Source: Gnetum montanum (taxonomy: Eukaryota > Streptophyta > Gnetopsida > Gnetales > Gnetaceae). From it: a stretch of 64,000 nt of DNA. Below, piece by piece: positions 10,261 through 23,030 of this stretch. Made by a program: the position numbers and the translations under genes. The notes beneath the pieces were generated by a model. That model did not search any database. It was not told the origin of the DNA and was given only the letters and a program-made list of their open reading frames with translations. The DNA is taken from the NCBI GenBank assembly GCA_015680685.1, contig MNCI01025442.1, positions 322,112 through 386,111 of the forward strand. Direction: 5' to 3'. Numbering within the stretch: position 1 is the first letter of the stretch; each line of letters begins with the position of its first letter.

Positions 10261-12360
10261 CTTTAGGAAGTGTGGAGGTAAATAGGAAAATGAAATTGTT
10301 TTGGTGAAGTGTCAAAACCATAAAGTTGGAGCTAAAAAATCTAACTTTATGGAAAGTGACATAGAATTTACCTTATTGATGTTGGAGTTGATGCTAATGC
10401 TGGTTAGTAACTTAGATACTAGATTAAGCTTTCATACTATGAGGAGAAGTTGGTATGGTTGTGGAGCACATGGAAGATGCTGGGAAGGTAGGTGCTCATG
10501 CTCTTGATCTTTCAAAATTCAAAAATATGCTTTGAATCTCAAGAAATTGGCCTGAAATGTAAGTTTTGGTTTGGTATTTATAGGGTTTTCAAATTTAACT
10601 TCAAAGTCAAGTAAATTTTGCTCAAGTTGTTTTTTAGAGACTTGAATAGAACAATGCTAAATCCATACTTGTCTTGATTATTGGCAAATTGAAAAAGTTG
10701 GTACAACATTGACCCCTCTTGATAGATGCTATTGAGATGTTAAAGGATGATTCATTAAGAAGAAGATGGATGATGATTAATGATGAAACTAAAAAAGAAA
10801 AAGTAAGAATAAAGATGTAAGAAAATGAGAGAATATTAAAATCAAATTGATTCATTCCAAATTAATAATTCTTTGTACTAGAAACCATGATTTTAAAATT
10901 GTATTTTTTAGCAATATCCATTTCTCATTCCAATAAAAAAGTATATTAATGTATATTTAAAATCTAATATGAACTATCTGTAAATGACAAGATTATCCTA
11001 GTATTTCACCATTTAAGTTAAGGCACATTGGAGCTTGAGCTTTGGCAGGGCCATAAGAGGATTCTTCCTGCTCTCATGAAGATGGTGCTATGTTGCAAAA
11101 AGGGACTGTGGTTAAATCCTATCCCAAAAAATGACTAAAGCAATAACATTAATAATGTTTCACATCTTGTCCCACTCAAACTCTCAACATACCATCATTG
11201 GAATAGAATAGAAATGCTTGATTCTCATTGATATGTTAATGAGAAAAGTGACAACGATAGGTAGGTGAGTTAGAGAAAGAATGGAGAAACATAAGGAAGG
11301 AAAAAGAAAGTACAAAGTCTTATAATTGAGAAAATAATAAAATAGGAAAAGAAATGAGGGACATCATCTATACATCAAGTTGAGGTGTTGTGCCATAGAA
11401 GTGGGGCATAACTAGATTCCACACTCTAATGATATTAATGATTGATAATTGATAGATTCTCTTCATATCCCACTTAAATTCAATACACCCTCACATGGAA
11501 TAAAAATGGTAGAGCACTCATTACTCTCTATATGAGGTAGACTGCTTGTAAATATCCTTAGCATAATGTGTTGATAGGGAGAAATATTAATACAATGGGA
11601 TACACAAAGGTTGAAAAAATAGAATAAGTTGCATGGGAGAGATATAGAAGAATCATACCAAAAAATTAAAGAAAAAAAGAGAGAGAAGATGAAAAACAAG
11701 ATAGGGAGGGAATTGAAAGAAATGTAATAAATATAAGTGATGTAAGAGGTAAGGGTTAGAGCAAACTTGATGATTTTTGTCTTCTTTTATATTTTTGCTT
11801 TTTTAGCATCATGAAAAGTATCACTTGATTTAGTCTTAATTGATAAGATCTAGATGTCAATTCTTATATGAGTCTACCAATTAATGCATTCCATTGCCAA
11901 AGTTTCTGATGATAATGAAGGGGCCATCATCTAGATGAAGTGGGACATGATTGTTACATGATGATGAATGATGTTGTTGTAGATAATAATACATTCCCAA
12001 CTAGAATGTTCCCTAGTTAGGCATAGATGAAGTGCTTGTAGGAAAGGAAATAAAGGAGTAGTGGTAGGATGTTGGTTATGTTGTTGGTCTTGATGTCTTT
12101 CCTAAATGATGTGTTTGTGTTTGATATGTATTTTCATGAACACTTTAGAGATTAAGAAATCTAGTATAAAGGGGCTGTAATAAAATGATGAATGGTTCTT
12201 TTTATAGATGTTCTATTTTATAAGTTTATGTTTTTTTAGTTTTCTATGTTTTTATGGGATTTTTGAGTTTATATTTTTATGTTTTTTATGGTTTTGGTTT
12301 CAATTGCTAAGGTGTAAAATGAGATAAAATAAATTAATAGATGAAAAAAAAAGGTTTAAA
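10261..12360. other. AT-rich stretch, no gene recognised
   Basis: I see no conserved coding segment on either strand. Two blocks about 300 bases apart share a weak pattern (TCCCACT.AAA.TC.A.A.ACC near 11170 and 11467), each followed by GGAATA. This might be an old duplication. The left part may belong to the LINE 5' region and the right part to element E downstream of its protease, but neither can be shown. Confidence 0.4.
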
Positions 12361-13640
12361 TCACTATAGCTAGTGACAAAGGCATAAATTAAAGAAAAGA
12401 AATAACATGAAATAAAATCATGTAAAGTAAATAAAATGAGTAAATATGTTTAATTAAGATAAAGATAGAAGATATATTAAAAGCATGAAAATAATAGGGT
12501 AAGAATAACATGATTCCTAGGCATGGGACATATTTGGTTATGATTTTGTTAACTTGGAAATGCATAGGAACTTTAATGCTTTTAATAGATTTTGCAATGT
12601 CTAGTTTACCAAAGCTTGTATCCATGAATTCATAAGAATTAGCTGATTATGGTATGTTAACATTGGGCTCATTGATTTTTTCTAATGATGATGTTTGACC
12701 CATGGTAATAGGTTGGGAGCCTAGCATACTTTCTTCTAGTTCATTTAGGTGAGAGATGGCAGGGACTTTAGGATCAGTGCAAATGATTACTTCCTTATCA
12801 TTGCATGGAAAGTATGTCTCATAGTGTATAGGTGAAGAAATTGCATGATAATAGGCTAGCCATGGTCTTTCTAAGATAACATTTATTGCTAAGAAGTCCC
12901 TAATTATCACAAAAATTAATTAAACCTATGATTTCTACTCTAGTTCCACTAAACAAAATTAAAGTGGAGTTGGAGTTGGAGTATGTGACTTATTTTTTAG
13001 GTGTTAGATCTAACTCCATCATCCATATGTACCAAAGGTAACATCACATTGTCCCTAATCTATATTATGATGTAGATGGAAATATGACATATGACACCCA
13101 TGAAAAAATGAGTTTTGATGTTCTTTTATTTGAATACTAAGTAGTTTGCCTGATACCATGAAGCATTAGACATTGATGAAATTACTTGGGTGTAAGGCTG
13201 GATGTCTGTTGGGATGGTGATGGGTTTGAGAAGCTCTTTCAATGCCAAACAATGCTTCTCTAAGGTGAAAATGAGATTGAAAAGGGAAATATCTATCCCT
13301 TTTAACTTCATTATTGTGGTAATTCTAGGAAAAGCTTTGCTCCAAAGGGTTGCATCCTTGGTGATAGGTGCTAGAGGAATAGTTGACAATGGAGTAGTTA
13401 AAGTAGCTATTGGAGCAATTGTAGATGTATTTTGAGGCTCCTAGAATACTACCTTCTTCTTTCACTATAACAAAGATTGCTTGTTGGATTAATCCTTACA
13501 TTGTTCCTTATTATACATTACCTTCCTTTTCACTCAGGGAAGGATATGAATTGAAGATGTGAAAGTAGAAAGTGATGGTGGTTTCTATGAGATGGGTGGA
13601 GACAAGGTAAAATAGGAAGAAACTCAACTAGGTAAGATGG
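12361..13640 (-). pseudogene. Element E: gag-pro and protease region (decayed)
   Basis: The minus strand reads into a segment with NVILERPWLAYYHAISS (about 12860-12810), matching the ILGRPWL...A..S..H pattern at the end of the protease region in some plant Ty3/gypsy elements. Upstream (13389-13126) lies a linker-like helical segment. The family differs from A-D: there is no matching LTR end and the protease sequence is distinct. The block is interrupted on its right side by element D, and its upstream gag continues at 20232. Several frameshifts are present. RT was not found to the left. Confidence 0.5.
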
Positions 13641-13645
13641 AGTGG
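13641..13645. repeat. Target-site duplication of element D, left copy
   Basis: AGTGG here and AGTAG at 20232-20236 flank element D. One of five bases differs, as expected for an old insertion. Confidence 0.65.
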
Positions 13646-14569
13646 TGATGAGTGGCGAGGTACCCCTACACCCAACCATACGAATCACAAGCGTTCACAC
13701 ATGATTCGGTTAAATTCCATGGATGGGACTAGTTGTGGCATCTAGATCACTATGCCTTGATCGTAGTTCATTGGCTTCCCACTTGGACTAGTGGTAGCTT
13801 TGTCACATATGGTTTGGTCCATAGTGAGGCATATGATTTTTATTATTTTATATTTTATTGTTCTATGATTAACAATAGGTTGAAACTCAATTTATAATCA
13901 ACTAAACTAATCTAATTGCTAATTAATAATCAACTACCCTAACATAAGTACCTGATTTGACTTCTCATGCACATCCTGAACACATATAACATTATTGGGT
14001 TACCAAATGTTAAGCATTGTTGGGATTACCAAGATTCATATGCATGCTCGAAGCAATCATACTTATGTGCTTAATTGATTAACATGCATGAAAATGTAAA
14101 TATTAACTAAGTACATGAAAAGTAAATTGAATGGAAAGTAAATCTAATCTAAGTCAAAGTTCTATAATGAATAAGAATCAATCTTAATCTTATTGCTTCT
14201 CATGGAATATGTCTAGATACATTTCCAATCTAATAAGACTTCATACAACTGACTTAGATCCACTCTATGGGCACTCATTGACTATTATCTAAGATTAAGA
14301 AATAAAACTACAAGAATTCAACTACTCTATTAACAAAACTATGAAAAACTAATGCAAAACTAATGCCCAAACCATGCATCCAAGCACTATATTTATAGGT
14401 TGGTCCATATCCCTTGGCATCGGATATTCGATGTTACATCTTAGGCTTTGATATCGGGGCCTTGTTATCAAAGCCTTGTTATTGGGGCCTTATTATCAAA
14501 GCCTTGTTATTAGGGCCAACAAAAAAGTTGACTTTTTATCAAATAACCTAGCCAACTGATCATTCATCA
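13646..14569 (-). repeat. 3' LTR of element D
   Basis: In + orientation it begins TGATGAGTGGCGAGGTACCCC and ends CATTCATCA, i.e. an antisense LTR. U3 (right part, about 14415-14515) holds repeated units pairing TTATC with GGGGCC or AAAGCC, e.g. GGCCTTGTTATC. A minus-strand TATA box (ATATTTATAGG in +) is near 14390. Confidence 0.9.
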
Positions 14570-16740
14570 TACCTCCACAACTGAATAAAAACTTGTCCTA
14601 GAGTTAACAGGATAGGATTGAGCTTTTTTTATAAAATTGGAAAGGTATGAAATTATTGACTGATGCTAACTACTGACTGACTCTAAGTGCCACATTACAA
14701 ATTTTATTCGAGTGGATGCATAGAAAATGACAGAGTGATAAAAAGACTGGATAGACTTTGAAGATTACAAAATTTGCAAAGGTCTTCAAGAATCCATTGA
14801 AGACGATTCTTCTTGTTACTACTAGTAGTGGTAGACTTTTAACATTAATTGTTATGTTGATGCTTCTCTAGTTATACAAAACATTCTTGAAGGAGGAACT
14901 GAAATTTCTTCTCATCATCCCATGGATCTAGCAAACATGCGATGCTTGAGCTGCTATCTTGTATGTGCTATGATTTTTCCATGGTCATATCCTCCATTGT
15001 TCCTCTCTTGGCTTTGTTTTTGTGCTTGCCAAAATACCTTCTTCCTTAGATGTTTCTTTTAGCATCACCTATGGTCACCAAAGGATCAACATTAGTTGTG
15101 GTAAATCTTCCTTAATAATTAACCCTTTTTAGATCCCTTAGTTTTCTTTTAAGCACAAGGTGATTATAGCATACTATGCCCAAGGCGATGAAGTAGCTAA
15201 AATCATTAAGCTGTTCATATTATTTTGATCAAATACTATTAGTTACCATGATGTTCAAAAATATGATGTNGCTAAAATCATTGAGCTGTTCATATTATTT
15301 TGATCAAATACTATTAGTTACCATGATGTTCAAAAATATGATGTTGGAAAAATTTCAAAAATTTTAAAGTAGGCATCCCTAGCCCCCATGACTAATAAGT
15401 GTAACTCTAGAAGCACATAGGTTTTTGAATAATTGAAACCAAAGGTCTAATTTAGAAGATGACCAAGAAATATTAATGGATATGGAAATAGAAAAGTAGG
15501 AAAATTAATGAAATAGATGAAAAGTAGTAGCAAAATCATGCATAAATTTAGAGAAATCATCAATGATTTTTTGGAAGATGTGAAGGTTAGTTCAAAGCCT
15601 TGATCAACAAAAGTTATGCAAGTGGGTCCTCCCCAAAGTATGCTCTTGCCATAATGCCCTTGCATAACCACTTCTATAGATGTTTGTGAGTACTTGAGAA
15701 GTTAAATGTAGACCATGCCTTTGTTCCAAACAACACACAATCGTCATGGTTGGGATGTTGCACTATATTACACAAAAATAAAAGGCTCATAATTGCATGC
15801 AACAGTGAGGTGAATAATGGAATGAGAAGAGATTGTAGAGATCATGATGTAAGGTACTTGACCATGTCCACAATAGGTTCTTGTGACAAGTGTGATTAAA
15901 ATGATCAACATACTTATCCATTCAAGTTTAGACCAAGTTTATACCATGAATAGTGACCTCACATTGATGTGTTCTATCCTAATAACCACCATGAGTCCAC
16001 AACCACCTCAAAGAACAATCATCACTCCAAAAAGAGAAGAAAAAAGAAGAAGGAAGGAAGGGCCTTAGTTAGAGGGGCACCTTTAGGCATGGATAACATG
16101 TCTTTCCAGCCCCATAATGAATGCTTGTAGCTCATTATTGTGTCTAAGGGGTGTGCTTTGAATTCTCATTATTGTTTTTGTTTTCTTTCTTCTTTTTTTT
16201 TTTATTTTTTTTTGTTTTTTTAATGGAAACCACACCATGTAAGGACAGAGCTTCCTTTTTATTGGTTGATGGGGGAGTGATGATACATTATAAGAGGAGT
16301 CATAAACCACATGAAGGAAGTCAAGAAGAGAACCCAACAAGTCCACTTGAGGTCACATCCTTTGCCATTCCCACTTGGTTATTTCATCTTCTTTCAAGGT
16401 ACAATGATCATTGATTAATTTTAGTTTCATAAAAGAATAACCAAATTGTTTCCATGAAAAAGACCTTTCATTCAAAGAACTGGAAGGATGGATGAGGTGG
16501 TCTCACTACTTTAAACAATTACTTATCCAATCATCTTCATAGCATAGCACAAAAAACCCAACACATAGCATTGACTTCTACATCATGATTTGGCAATTTT
16601 ATTAATAAAACATAAAAGACATTAATAAAACATAAAGAGAATGACTCAAGAAAAGAGAAAAATATATAGAAATGGAAAACATATGAAGAATCAGAAAATT
16701 CTAGAATTGATAAGCATAGTTACTTCCATGCATCTTTGAG
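14570..16740 (-). other. 3' non-coding region and polypurine tract of element D
   Basis: In + orientation it begins ACCTCCACAACTGAATAAAA, complementary to the purine tract that precedes the 3' LTR. No aORF is recognised. The block from 15590 to 15690 (GTGGGTCCT.CCCAAAG) is shared with F and J. An A/T-rich tract at 16185-16220 corresponds to the purine tract of A. The region joins the protease tail near 16740. Confidence 0.65.
15196..15344. repeat. 74-bp direct duplication around a single N
   Basis: 15196-15269 and 15271-15344 are the same 74-base segment with one difference (CATTAAG versus CATTGAG), separated by an N at 15270. The homologous stretch in element F (about 23670-23745) has one copy. 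This is most simply an assembly join where two overlapping contigs were placed side by side. Confidence 0.8.
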
Positions 16741-19148
16741 ACAATTTTATATTCTAATTTTCAAGCCATCGAGTGTCTTTTGGTTTAGTGGCTATTACGT
16801 AGACTAGGTTTTTCTCACACACTTGCTCCTAAACTTTATGGTGGGCTAGTATAGGGGTTGTGTTAATATTTCAAACTTCCAGCCCATAATTGCATCCTTT
16901 ATCATTATTGGTGATGCATGGATTCTTCTGTCTCTCCACAATGATAGGTTTATTGTTTACGTCTTATGTTGGAGTGGTGATGGTTGTTGGCTTTTGTGTA
17001 TGATTAGGAGACATCATTTTTGTGAGGAAGGTTATTGCATTAGATTGGCCTTTTGCTAGTTTAGGTGATGTAGTAGGTCCATGAGTGTTTTGCTTCAGCT
17101 TATGACCTTTCCTCTAGAAGGGATGCTTTCGAAACTTTGGTTGAGATCTACTAGCATTATCATTTATGTATGTTTACAGCACAAGTGGCATTCTCTCATT
17201 AATGTTGTGATGCAAAAATTTCTTGTGTTGTTGGAGGTGACATATGGTGGAGGTAAGTATGAGAATATTGAGGATATGATGCAGGGTGAGGTGGTGATCT
17301 CATATAAGATGTTGTAGGATAATGATATTTGGGAGAGTGATAGTAGTGATTTGAAGTAAAGGAAGTAAAATTAGTTGGTGAAATAGAGTGTTGAACATAA
17401 TATCCATGTGGGTTTGGTTGGTAGGAAGGATAGGGTTGGTTTGGTGGTGGCCTCCCCCATGATTGTGGTTATTGCCACTATAGTTGATGCCAGTGTTGAG
17501 GCCGATAATAAGTCCCCCTAGGATAGTATGGTTGGTTTTGGGGTTGTCTAAAATTACTGTGCAAAAGAGAAAATCTCCTGGACATGTACTTCTATACAAG
17601 CTTTGAATTTAATGCCCCTACCCAACTCTTATGTAGATGCAACAAGATTGGGAAATGGCCTTGAAGATGATCATATATGCATATGTCACATCCATTATCT
17701 TCGTCTATGGTTGAGTCTATGGCCTCACTTTCTTCAGCCATTTTTCCTATTTGCCGATAAGTGTTCCTAGCTATTTCTTGGTTCTTTTTCCTCCTTTTGT
17801 TGTGATCACCTTATTTGCTTTGTGTCACTATCTCCTCTATGGTTTCTATGCAAGTTTTAACGTTCTGATTCATCCCTTCCAACATCTTGCCTAGCTTTGC
17901 TTCAAGCTCATTGATAAAATTTTGTATTGACAAGGTTGGTTGTAAAATCATCTCATCAAGAGCTACTCTTTTTCCTCATCATAGACATGGACCCTTTTCT
18001 TTTGAAGAGTTAGGTCCTAGTTGTTTTCCTCTACATTCTCCATTTGCATAGCTCTTCTTCTTCCTTTGCCATGTTCTTGATCAACTCTTGGATTTGATGG
18101 ATTCGTAGCTTGTATAATTTACCTAAAGTATCATCCCAAGGGTCTTCCTTATTTCATTATGAAGCCCATTGATGATGTGGAAAAGTTACCTTTTCTCAAG
18201 GAAATCATGGCTAGGACATTTATGTAGTAGCGAATAGTATTTATCCAAGGCCACTTCCAAGGGTTCATGATTTTCTTGCTTCCACTCTTGGATTTTTCTT
18301 CTTAGGTTGGACACCCACATAGGTTTGGTATTTTTCATTGAAAAGTTCCAACATTTTGGACCACCATCAGATTGAATTTGGTTTCAATGATCTATACCAC
18401 ACTTTGGCTTCATTGATTAGTGTCCTAGGAAAGAGCTTAAGCTTTTGCCATCCACTTTCAATGTTGTATGAGACACATGCATCATGGAAGGCTTGTCTAT
18501 GATGTTGTGGATCTAAGTTGTAGCCTCCCAAAAATTAAGGGATATTGTTTATATCAAGCCTAGGTAAGTGACTATCCTTGTGATGCCTACGAGGTATCTT
18601 AACTACCTTTATCATTTGCATCAGGCTATTAGTGGGCAACAAGGATTCATCATCATTAGACATGTTGTGATGAAAATTTCTATTTCTATTTATTTGATTA
18701 CAACAATCTTGTCTATGCTTATTGTGATGACTTTTATTTTTCTGTTGGGTTCGATTTCTATCTTTATCTTGACCTCGTAGTGGGGCTCTATCTCTATACC
18801 TACATTCATCTTTATCAAAACTAGACATTGAAGAGGAAGAGGAAGATGAGGAACTAGGGGAATTGCCATGGCTTCTATAGTTCTCCTCATGGTCCCTTGA
18901 TTTATCTTTTCTAAGTTTAGAGGAGGTCCTAGGCCTTGAGGCCCTCCTTGTTCTAGGACTTTCTCCATCTCCTCTAGGATTTTCTACACTAGTTGGATGT
19001 AGTCTTTGAGTGTAGTAAAGGTTTAAATGAGCATAGGAAACCCCTACTTGAGGTTGTTCACTCTATTTTGTTTAGTTTAGATCCTATCATTTCTCTTATG
19101 ATTGCTTTCATCATGGGATGCAATCTTCGTCCTATGTGAAGAAAACAT
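16741..19148 (-). pseudogene. gag: gag and protease tail of element D (decayed)
   Basis: The start is ATG at 19148 (MFSSHRTKI), matching MSSSHR in B and C. A basic, serine-rich N-terminal region and a segment rich in N and R follow. The capsid core follows (IPRRHHKDSHLPRLDINNIP, then WQKLKLFPRTLI, KVWYRSLKP). Further on come a degenerate CDICIC zinc-like motif near 17690 and a P/H/N-rich tail to about 17300. At about 16930-16890 the motif CITNNDKGCNYG matches the C terminus of protease in B (PCITYSDTGCNYV), so the frame once ran from gag into protease. The protease active site was not found. Multiple stops and frameshifts are present. Confidence 0.7.
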
Positions 19149-19262
19149 GATTTTATCTGATAATGTGTGTGATTTAAAATATTAATGTTTTCTAAGAGAT
19201 AGATTGTTAATACCTTTATAGCGATCATGTATAATATAACTAATCTAGATAACTAGCACCAT

Positions 19263-19280
19263 CCTTGGCAATAGTGCTAC
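19263..19280 (-). other. Decayed primer-binding site of element D
   Basis: Read on the minus strand directly after the LTR end: GTAGCACTATTGCCAAGGAT, followed by GGTGCTAGTTATCTAG, which matches element A downstream of its primer site. About two thirds of the tRNA-Asp-complementary positions remain. Confidence 0.6.
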
Positions 19281-20231
19281 TGATGAGTGGTGAGGTACCC
19301 TACATCCAACCATACAAATCACAAGCGGTCATGCATGATCTAGTTGAATTCCATGGATGGGACTAGTTGTGGCATCTAGATCGCTATGCCTTGATCGTAG
19401 TTCACTATCTTCCCACTTGGACTAGTGGTAGCTTTGTCACATATGGTATAGTCTAGAGTGAGGCATATGATTTTTATTATTTTATATTTTATTATTCTAT
19501 GATTAAAAGTAAGGTGAAACTCGATTTATAATCAATTCAACTAATCTAATTGCTAATTAATAATTAACTACCCTAACATAAGTATTTGATTCCACTTCCT
19601 GTGCACATCCTAAACACATATAATGTTGTTGGGTTACCAAACTTTAAGCATTGCTGGGATTACCAAGAGTCATACGCATGCTCAAAGCGATCATACTTAT
19701 GTGCTTAATTAATTCACATGCCTGAAAATGTAAATATTAACTAAGTACATGAAAAGTAAATTACATGGAAAGTAAATCTAATCTAAGTCAAAGTGCTACA
19801 ATGAATAAGAATCAATCTCAATCTTGTTATCACTCATGGAATATGTCCAGGTACATTGCCAATTGAATAAGACTTTGTACAACTGACTTAGATCCACTTT
19901 GTGGGCACTCATTAACAGTTTTGGAAGGTTATAGAATAAAACTAAAATAATTCAGCTACTCTATTGACAAAACTATGAAAAACTAATGGAAAACTATTGC
20001 CCAAAATGTGTGCCCAAGCACTATATTTATAGGCTAGTCCATATTGCTCAACATTAGATATCTGATATTACATCTTGGGCTTTGACATCAGGGCTTTGTT
20101 ATTGGGGCCTTGTTATCAGAGCCTTGTTATCAAGGCTTTGTTATTGGAGCCTTGTTATTGGGGCCTTGTTATCGAGGCCAACCAAAAATTTGACTTTTTA
20201 TCAAATAACCTAACCAACTGATGATTCATCA
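19281..20231 (-). repeat. 5' LTR of element D
   Basis: It begins TGATGAGTGGTGAGGTACCC and ends TGATTCATCA in + orientation. It aligns with the other LTR of D along its length, including the TTATC/GGGGCC array (20090-20180). The differences are scattered, consistent with an old insertion. Confidence 0.9.
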
Positions 20232-22129
20232 AGTAGGCAACTATAACCTACTCCTTAGTGATTATGAAGGATTGGAATTCATGGGATTTTGAGGGGTGGA
20301 AGGAGCATCAAAGTATTATATGAGATCCATGACAAATGGATCTCTTCATATCTTTTGGATAGGTAAAGCAAAGGAACATATTGTAGGAGATTAATAATAA
20401 AAGGTTTTTTTGGATTTAGAAGAAATATTGTATGAGAATACTTAGGGATTAATATGAAATGGACATATTTAGATAATGAATGAGGTTTTGGGATGATTGC
20501 CTTTGGATTTAACATGGAATGCATATACTTTCCTCAAATGGGAATTCAATGGATATTGGAAGGACTTCAGGTCTTAGGTTAAACTAGTATGTTAAAGACT
20601 ATTTCTTCTTTTTTAATAAAAGGCTAAATGTCATCTTTGAGTGCATGATAGTCATTTGTGTCATGACCTATAGCCTCATGGTAATAGCAGAATTTGTTAG
20701 GAACATATCACGTTTAGATTGATGAATATCCTTCCACATCTTGAGAAGGATTTGTGGCTAGAGTCTGCAAGCATTTGAATCTAGCCTGCCATTTCTCTAA
20801 GATTTTTTTTACTATTATGTGCCCATCTCTTAGCATTTTGTTATAGAGCTAAGGATGAATCATGAGAAACTTATGATATTTGGATAGATCTTTGGGTTGT
20901 CTTCCATTTGATGAAGTTTGGCTAACATTATTAGTGGAGGATGAGGATGGCAGTGAAGTTTGATTCATCAAAAATTGTATTTAACCTATATTCTACAAGG
21001 TCTTTTGTTTAGCTACCTTGTTGGTTTTATTCTGGAGGTTAATTTATTTTGGATCATTGCACTAAATGACCATCTCCTCGTTGTGTTTAGTAAAGGTAAT
21101 AACATCATGAAGGCTAAGTGGCCTAGGATAGACCACCTTGCCCTTAATGTAGTCATTCACAACTTTTTTTAAGATGTCTAAAATCTTGTCATTAATAAGT
21201 AGATGAGTAAGTTCTATTACTGTTGAAGTCCATATAGAGATATACTTAGAGATGGATTCATTGTAAGTTTTCTTAATTGTTAAGAGCTTATGAAAAGTGC
21301 TATTCCTATTAATATTGTTATTAAACCTCTCCACAAAGGTGGTGAAGAATTATACTAGGGATGTGAAAGATCTATGGGAAAGGATCCTACATCATTTAAG
21401 CAATTTTCTAGTTAGAGAGTTGGAATAACTTTTAAGGATGATCTAGGAATAGTTGGCCAATAGTTTGGTTCATTGAAAAAAGTGATGACATGGTTTATGG
21501 GATCACGCTTTCCATTATACTTAGTGAAAATTTGCAAGGAAAATCCTTTGGGAACTTGGATAGGTGGGATCAAGAGGCTAATAGGATCAAGAAGAAGATG
21601 AGTAATGGAGATAACAGGACTTATCCAATGTAGTGGTGTTGCCTTTCACATATGATCCTCATTAAATTCAAAGAAAAAAGATACATTATGAAAGAAATAT
21701 TGAAATCCATGAAGCATGTATGCATAGCAAGGATAAAAATAGTGAATGATGATAGAATAAAATTATATATCAAAAAACAAGAGATAAAAGTAAGACTAAT
21801 TTCTAAATATAACTAGTCTAATAATTCAAAGGCCTACGCTTAACCATGAGTTCATTGATACAAAAATATGACAAGAATATAATGTGCTAATTATGAATAT
21901 GATGAATAAAAGAAAGAATGAGTATACAAATCCATTTCACTTAAATGAATCCAACCATAATTGGAAAGAGGTACTGTGAATACTATTCCTGTAGAATGTT
22001 CTTCATACTCTTTCGAGGACACCTCCATGAACTAAGTATTGAAGTACTTAGCGCATGATCAAAAATGATCTTTTGATTGATACAACCTTCACTTGAGCCA
22101 ATTATAATGGCACAATGGGCTATAAACCT
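20232..22129 (-). pseudogene. gag: Element E: gag (decayed) and upstream region
   Basis: On the minus strand, 21334-21062 encodes a gag capsid-like segment (ERFNNNINRNSTFHKLLTIK, KKTYNESISKYISIW) of the type ERF...L..LKK...ESF..Y...W. At about 20700-20630 lies a knuckle-like KFCYYHEAIGHDTNDYHAL, resembling the C.YH...GHDT..C zinc motif of Tat-like plant Ty3/gypsy elements with the last Cys replaced by Tyr. D interrupts the reading toward protease at 13640. 21661-22129 has no recognisable gene and is probably the 5' untranslated part of E. Confidence 0.55.
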
Positions 22130-23030
22130 TGATGGGTAGTGAGTAGTTCCTATGCCCAACCATGCAAATCACAAGCATTGAACTAGTGATCCAGTCAAAT
22201 TTTATGGACTTAGCTCCTAAGTGTACCTATAGACAAAGATGGTGACTTAGGAAATTATGATCATTGTCTTTAGCTCTTACTTGTGCAAGTTCTTATGTAT
22301 GGTTAAGTGTAAGCCAATGCATATGGTATTTATTTATATTTATATATTTTATTTGAACTAAAGATAAATGGTTGGAAAATTAACTGCTCTACCTACCTAA
22401 CAATTTTAATGCTAACTATCCTAACATAAGTATGCAGGCCCACTTGCCATACACATCTTGAACTTGTATCAACGCTACTAGATTACCAAGTGATAGTTAC
22501 TGGGCATACCAAATGGCCACTACTAGGATTACCAAGCGTTAAATAATATTCTCAAAGAAGTCATACTTATGTGTTCATTATTAAAGGCATTAATTAATTA
22601 AAACAAGAATGTAAAGTGCAGTAATAACAAAGTGCATGAAACAAATATTAATCTATTCTAAGTGCTACAAGGAGTGTCAAAAATCTCATCTTTATTGCTG
22701 GTCACATCAATATGTTCAGATACAAGATACTTGAATAAATATCCTTATAATTACTTAATTCCTATGTAAGCACTTAGAAAATATTCTAACTCTAGAGGAA
22801 GAAAACTACAAGAGTTTAGCTATGTTATTGACTTAATGTACCAAATACACAATAGGAGACTCATATTTATAGGCATTCATTATAATTGTGACATCACATT
22901 TACTACATAGCATCCTGGCATATGATATAGTAGATGCGATGTAAGGGATGCTACATTGTAGATGTGACGTAGCATATATGACATAGTAGATATGATATGT
23001 TAGTTGACAATAGAATTTCATGCTTTATCA
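22130..23030 (-). repeat. 3' LTR of element F
   Basis: In + orientation it begins TGATGGGTAGTGAGTAG and ends CATGCTTTATCA. U3 (about 22910-23000) carries repeats pairing TACATCG or TACATTG with GTAGATG. The interior from 22571 to about 22910 matches 61224-61546 closely, which identifies the latter as the other LTR of F or of a near relative. Confidence 0.85.

Larger units (their letters stand above)
13646..20231 (-). mobile_element. Element D: Athila-like element without RT or integrase
   Basis: An antisense element with two full LTRs, a decayed primer-binding site, gag, the tail of protease and a 3' non-coding region. RT, RNase H, integrase and the aORF are absent. It interrupts element E between gag and protease and has an imperfect 5-bp target duplication, so both ends are original. 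Confidence 0.85.

Noticed and set aside
11040-11750. A pair of LTRs about 300 bases apart
   Set aside because: Similarity between the two blocks is weak and confined to about 40 bases; no TG/CA ends, primer site or internal genes were found.
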